Below, piece by piece: positions 7,301 through 9,559 of a DNA stretch of 9,559 nucleotides (positions are counted from its first letter, which is position 1; every line of letters begins with the position of its first letter). The notes under the pieces were generated by a model that was given only the letters and a program-made list of their open reading frames with translations, was not told the origin of the DNA and made no database searches. A program made the position numbers and the translations under genes. The stretch spans positions 1-9,559 of the forward strand of contig JAUYGA010000014.1 of assembly GCA_030690755.1 (NCBI GenBank), read 5' to 3'. The stretch comes from Nanobdellota archaeon (GTDB lineage: Archaea; Nanobdellota; Nanobdellia; Woesearchaeales; JAUYGA01).

Positions 7301-8543
7301 AACAAATCCAAATCTTGTTCCTGCGATGATGAAGGCTGCTGCGATAGTAACAAATATGGGTGGTATAACATCTCACGCAGCAATAGTTTCAAGAGAATTT
7401 AGGATACCTTGTGTTATCGGAACAAAGAATGCAACTGAACTGCTTAAAGATAATGATTTTGTTCTCGTTGATTCTGACAAAGGTATTGTCAAAAGATTGA
7501 CAGAACAGGAATATCTTGAAATGAAAAAGCTTGTATTTGAAGGCAAAAAGATTGAACATAAAGAGGACATAATTATTGAAAAAGAAATTGCAGAAGCTCA
7601 AAGAAGGCCTGACTTGGTTTTGTGGTTTGAACACCTATTTAAATCAGACATCCCAATCGTCGGCGGTAAAGGCGCTAATCTTGGAGAAATGTACAGTAAT
7701 TTTCCTGTTCCAAATGGTTTCTGCTTGACTGTAAATGCTTATGAGCAATTCTTAAAGGAAAATAAGCTTGACAAAAAGATCTTTCCGTTATTAAAAGAAC
7801 TTGATGTTGAAGATACAAAAAAGCTTGATGATGTTTCAAAGAAAATAGAGCAGCTGATAATGAAATCAAAAATGTCAAAAGCAGTTGAAAAAGAAGCCCT
7901 TGTAAATTACAGAAAGATGAAAAATTATGTCGCTGTGAGAAGTTCAGCGACTGCAGAAGATTTACCAACAGCGAGTTTTGCAGGTCAGCAGGCGACATTT
8001 CTTAACATAAAAGGAGAAAAAGAATTCTTAAAAGCAGTCAAACAATGTTGGGCATCATTATTCACTTCAAGAGCGATTTACTATCGCAACACAAACGCTT
8101 TTGACCATGAAAGTGTTCTGATTTCAGTAGTTGTCCAGGAGATGGTTGATTCAGAAAAAGCAGGAGTTATGTTCACAGTAAATCCCATAAATAAAAATCC
8201 GAATGAGATGATTATTGAAGGTTCTTTTGGTCTTGGCGAAATGGTTGTTTCAGGTCAGGTGACGCCGGACACTTTTATTATTGACAAAACTGGCATGAAA
8301 ATTCTTACAAAAAACATCGGCGACAAGAAAACCGCAATGATAAGGCAGAATGGCAAAAATATTTTCAAGGAACTGAGCGAGAAAGAAAGCAACTCCCAAT
8401 CAATAAGCGAAAAAGAAGTCTTCGAATTGGCCAAGCTTGGAAAAGCAATAGAACAGCATTACAAAAAACCGCAGGACATAGAATGGGCAATCCATAAGGG
8501 AAAAGTCTATATCTTGCAGAGCAGACCGATAACTACGTTGTAA
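4374..8543 (+). CDS. Multidomain phosphotransferase: two helical-module/phosphohistidine units plus PPDK_N-type ATP-binding domain
   Basis: A 1389-residue protein, unusually built for the PEP synthase/PPDK superfamily. Domains in order: helical module (1-415; LLTTQP at 181-186, W245), mobile domain (419-522; GGMTCHAAIVARE, His481), second helical module (about 540-935; ILTTP at 717-721, W777), second mobile domain (938-1042; GGITSHAAIVSRE, His1001) and ATP-grasp domain (1080-1389). The ATP-grasp part looks intact: VGGKGANLGEM with K1099, AVRSSATAEDL with R1189, QEMVDSEKAGVMFTVNP, EGSFGLGEM, DIEWA with E1370 and LQSRPIT with Q1382 and R1384. No PEP/pyruvate-binding barrel follows, so it is not a self-sufficient PEP synthase or dikinase. 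Phosphorylation of the histidines from ATP is expected from the family; the final acceptor is unknown. The mobile-before-ATP-grasp order recalls glucan water dikinase. An in-frame TGA at 4368 limits the start to GTG 4374 or TTG 4377. The gene at 8552 follows after 8 bases. Confidence 0.9.
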   Translation: MLSIKKIKEWTNNFYVENIGYPITVVTLDFDMDYSQWRLFGKKRKLFLSEYFFVMEGVSIKAAYFVKKDMFDLIDALNEFVPKNLKKIEDLHEETRKINDNYFALGKKYDCTDFSKMSNNDLARVYAEIMEATSYGHGVALTTTWYLDSEDQQFSKMMIEKTRKLVENVKLNIDPLAAFSLLTTQPENSLMLKEEIESLQLLKEISKNEKAKKIFLNLEDYSKIPENLDNKLKEKIQKHFKEWRWLPFEYKSNPYEIDFFLSIWSGLLKQKADIEKELKTLIHRPTEVAKERNHLIKKLKLDKDAKRIYDIAAEIVFLKGYRKDCSFFGSYVLAQVLKEMAKRLNISSEEIYLLMNDEFEDIFVRGKKLNHDELNARKGYVILYRKAGKKRQILKGKKAKEFFKGLRIKETVIEMDVKELHGTCACSGSAKGNVKIINKVEDMPKMNKGDILVAHTTFPSLVPAMKKAAAIISEDGGMTCHAAIVAREMKTPCLTGIKNATKILKDGDYIEIDADKGIVRKIDSKETAQQSAEAGVDENSIKELKQLIGKIPEDQGIMTRDPNATLFPCYQLTNSIVRSMGKYAGTDYDFFALYFRAGWLWYIGSVKTWEDVSVSFAKRLEKNPLFIFEIEKKINQCNKKLDNYCNKLSSLALEKKSNSELLKLYEEHKKINMELYDLGLPLALSDYGDYQPLSDHVKAVLKAKLKDEGLVNRAFVILTTPDKETSLKKSENAIDKIINFIKKEKLEKKVLSGSIDEIKHLKKLNAKIEEFLKNYCWISYIYAGPEMKYGDVLLRLKSQLKKERRNIDNSREQSKLMNELKLDKKTKLFIDMIKIIVYLKPERRFIQSKGYYYIEPLMNEIGKRIGLPLSLARFVLESETKECLLANKTFDKREAEKRKQCCLHITTKDKEFIISDEKQVDAYIKKYVKIEVEPEKEVIVGTVGYSEGIIVGEAKLVETREDMEKMNEGNILVSHSTNPNLVPAMMKAAAIVTNMGGITSHAAIVSREFRIPCVIGTKNATELLKDNDFVLVDSDKGIVKRLTEQEYLEMKKLVFEGKKIEHKEDIIIEKEIAEAQRRPDLVLWFEHLFKSDIPIVGGKGANLGEMYSNFPVPNGFCLTVNAYEQFLKENKLDKKIFPLLKELDVEDTKKLDDVSKKIEQLIMKSKMSKAVEKEALVNYRKMKNYVAVRSSATAEDLPTASFAGQQATFLNIKGEKEFLKAVKQCWASLFTSRAIYYRNTNAFDHESVLISVVVQEMVDSEKAGVMFTVNPINKNPNEMIIEGSFGLGEMVVSGQVTPDTFIIDKTGMKILTKNIGDKKTAMIRQNGKNIFKELSEKESNSQSISEKEVFELAKLGKAIEQHYKKPQDIEWAIHKGKVYILQSRPITTL
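4395..7500 (+). repeat. Tandem protein-level repeat of the helical/phosphohistidine module
   Basis: Two diverged copies of one unit lie in this reading frame: about 4395-5940 and 5990-7500. The mobile-domain halves are clearly alike (KMN-G-ILV, VPAM-KAAAI, GG-T-HAAIV-RE, DKGIV). The helical halves share mainly the LTTP landmark, the central Trp, and the run K-R followed by a hydrophobic helix and a late R-K pair. The copies are old: no extended DNA identity is apparent, so unequal recombination between them is not expected. Confidence 0.75.
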
Positions 8544-8551
8544 ATACAAGA

Positions 8552-9559
8552 ATGCAAATTATAAATCCAAAACATAAAATGAAAACAGAAAAACCTATCG
8601 TGCTTAATGGAATCGGATGGACAATAACAGTAACCAGAAACATGTCATTTTGGCACCAATACCTTTCTAATGAAGGACATTTCCATAATACTAAAGATTT
8701 TGGAATAAAAGCAAGGCTAGAAGTTCTTACTCTTACTGTGGATGGCACAGAAGCGACGGCATTTATCAACCAGCCAAATCTTAAAAAATATGTGCGCGCT
8801 TTGATGGATGTTGTTAATAGTAAAAGCGGTATAACAAGATTGAAACAAAAATATCAGAAATACGCAGAAGAAATACTGATTTCTTTAGAAAAATTAAAAT
8901 TACATTTGACTTTGAATAATTGGAAGAAATTTTTGAATAACTATAAGAGATTTTGTGCCGGGCTTCAGATAACAACAATGATTGGAAGAGCTGGCGGCGA
9001 GATGTTGGCAAAAAATGTTAAAGATGCAGGGTTTAGAGTCCAAGAAATTCCGGAGATTATTGCTTCAATTACTTACCCGAATGAGCACACCCCGCTATTC
9101 AATTCTCGGATGGACTTATTGACCATTGGAAAAAAGATACAAGATAAAAAGTTGGATGATAAAAAAATTTATGGCGATCTCAAGAAATGGCTCTTAAAAT
9201 ACCAACACATTCCCGTCAATTTTTGCGAAGAGCCATGGACATTAAGTGATGTAAAACAACAGCTAAATGATATTTTAAGAAAAAACTGTTCTAGAGAATT
9301 GGCTGCCTTAAAAATCAGCCATAATAACAGGATAAAAAAAGCAAAAAATTTGCTGAAAAAAATTGATAATAACAAAATAGCGATTTTAGCTCTTGCCATT
9401 AGCGAAGGAACGTACCTTAATGAATTTAGAAAAAATATATTTTCAAAAGTTTCATTGGAGTACAGGGAGGTTTTCAAGAAGATAGCTGAGATTGGCAGCT
9501 CAAATAACTGGAGAGACTGTTTCTACCTTACACCAAATGAAATGACAGATATAATCAAT
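8552..9559 (+). CDS. Fifth helical module of the phosphohistidine family, 3' truncated by the window
   Basis: The frame from ATG 8552 stays open for 336 codons to the last base. It starts 8 bases after the previous stop, so it is probably cotranscribed with and perhaps coupled to that gene; no clear ribosome binding site is seen. ATG 8579 is an alternative start. The protein lacks a signal peptide. It aligns with the helical modules of its neighbours: a Lys-rich helical run, NNWKKFLNNYKRF (compare SNNDLARVYAE), SITYP with P176 at the LTTP landmark, KYQHIPVNFCEEPW at the central aromatic landmark (Trp replaced by His), and a closing helix before LTPNEMTDII. No mobile or ATP-binding domain is reached. 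By spacing in the other copies, the phosphohistidine should lie roughly 360-475 bases past the window end. Homology is weaker than among the others, so function is tentative. Confidence 0.72.
   Translation, partial: MQIINPKHKMKTEKPIVLNGIGWTITVTRNMSFWHQYLSNEGHFHNTKDFGIKARLEVLTLTVDGTEATAFINQPNLKKYVRALMDVVNSKSGITRLKQKYQKYAEEILISLEKLKLHLTLNNWKKFLNNYKRFCAGLQITTMIGRAGGEMLAKNVKDAGFRVQEIPEIIASITYPNEHTPLFNSRMDLLTIGKKIQDKKLDDKKIYGDLKKWLLKYQHIPVNFCEEPWTLSDVKQQLNDILRKNCSRELAALKISHNNRIKKAKNLLKKIDNNKIAILALAISEGTYLNEFRKNIFSKVSLEYREVFKKIAEIGSSNNWRDCFYLTPNEMTDIIN

Noticed and set aside
1350..7570. Antisense open frames over the mobile-domain coding regions (1350-1622, 5522-5878, 7373-7570)
   Set aside because: They resemble one another only because they lie opposite homologous phosphohistidine domains. 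They lack ribosome binding sites and promoters, and the sense frames carry clear domain motifs.
4374..8543. Annotation as canonical PEP synthase (ppsA)
   Set aside because: The ATP-grasp and mobile domains are present but in reversed order, the mobile domain is duplicated and the PEP/pyruvate barrel is missing.
8533..9477. Minus-strand frames at 8533-8769, 8814-9011 and 9169-9477
   Set aside because: They are shadows of the open + strand gene from 8552, whose protein aligns with the neighbouring helical modules.

Overview
This AT-rich window looks archaeal. Two of its intergenic regions carry a purine-rich BRE-like stretch followed by an AT-rich TATA box. Shine-Dalgarno-like leaders of the AGGGGTG type and an oligo-T terminator without a hairpin point the same way. 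The Lys/Glu/Ile-rich proteins, and the several relatives of PEP synthase that lack the PEP-binding barrel, would suit an uncultivated archaeon, perhaps of the DPANN type. That lineage is inference; no rRNA or other taxonomic marker is present.

Layout, all on the + strand: (1) 1-1581, a 5'-incomplete gene for a helical module plus a phosphohistidine 'PEP-utilising mobile' domain (HD). (2) 1578-3122, a second protein of the same design, overlapping the first by ATGA. (3) 3246-4208, a calcineurin-like metallophosphoesterase with its own promoter, ribosome binding site and downstream oligo-T terminator. (4) 4374-8543, a 1389-residue protein with the order helical module, HD, helical module, HD, ATP-binding domain (PPDK_N type). 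(5) 8552 to the window end, a 3'-truncated gene whose 336 visible residues are a fifth copy of the helical module. The two gaps between genes are each under 170 bases and hold promoters, small dyads and T-rich tracts. I saw no tRNA, rRNA, CRISPR or mobile element.

How the genes may work together: in PEP synthase, pyruvate phosphate dikinase, rifampin phosphotransferase and glucan water dikinase, an ATP-grasp domain phosphorylates a histidine on a swivelling domain. That domain then carries the phosphate to an acceptor site. Here there is one complete ATP-grasp domain, four HDs with their histidines (H483, H470, H481, H1001 of their proteins) and five helical modules. No C-terminal PEP/pyruvate-binding barrel is present. 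The locus therefore does not look like gluconeogenic PEP synthase. It could be a multi-module phosphotransfer system in which one ATP-grasp domain charges several HDs, each paired with its own helical acceptor module, with a phosphoesterase nearby. The acceptor is unknown, and charging in trans is a hypothesis.
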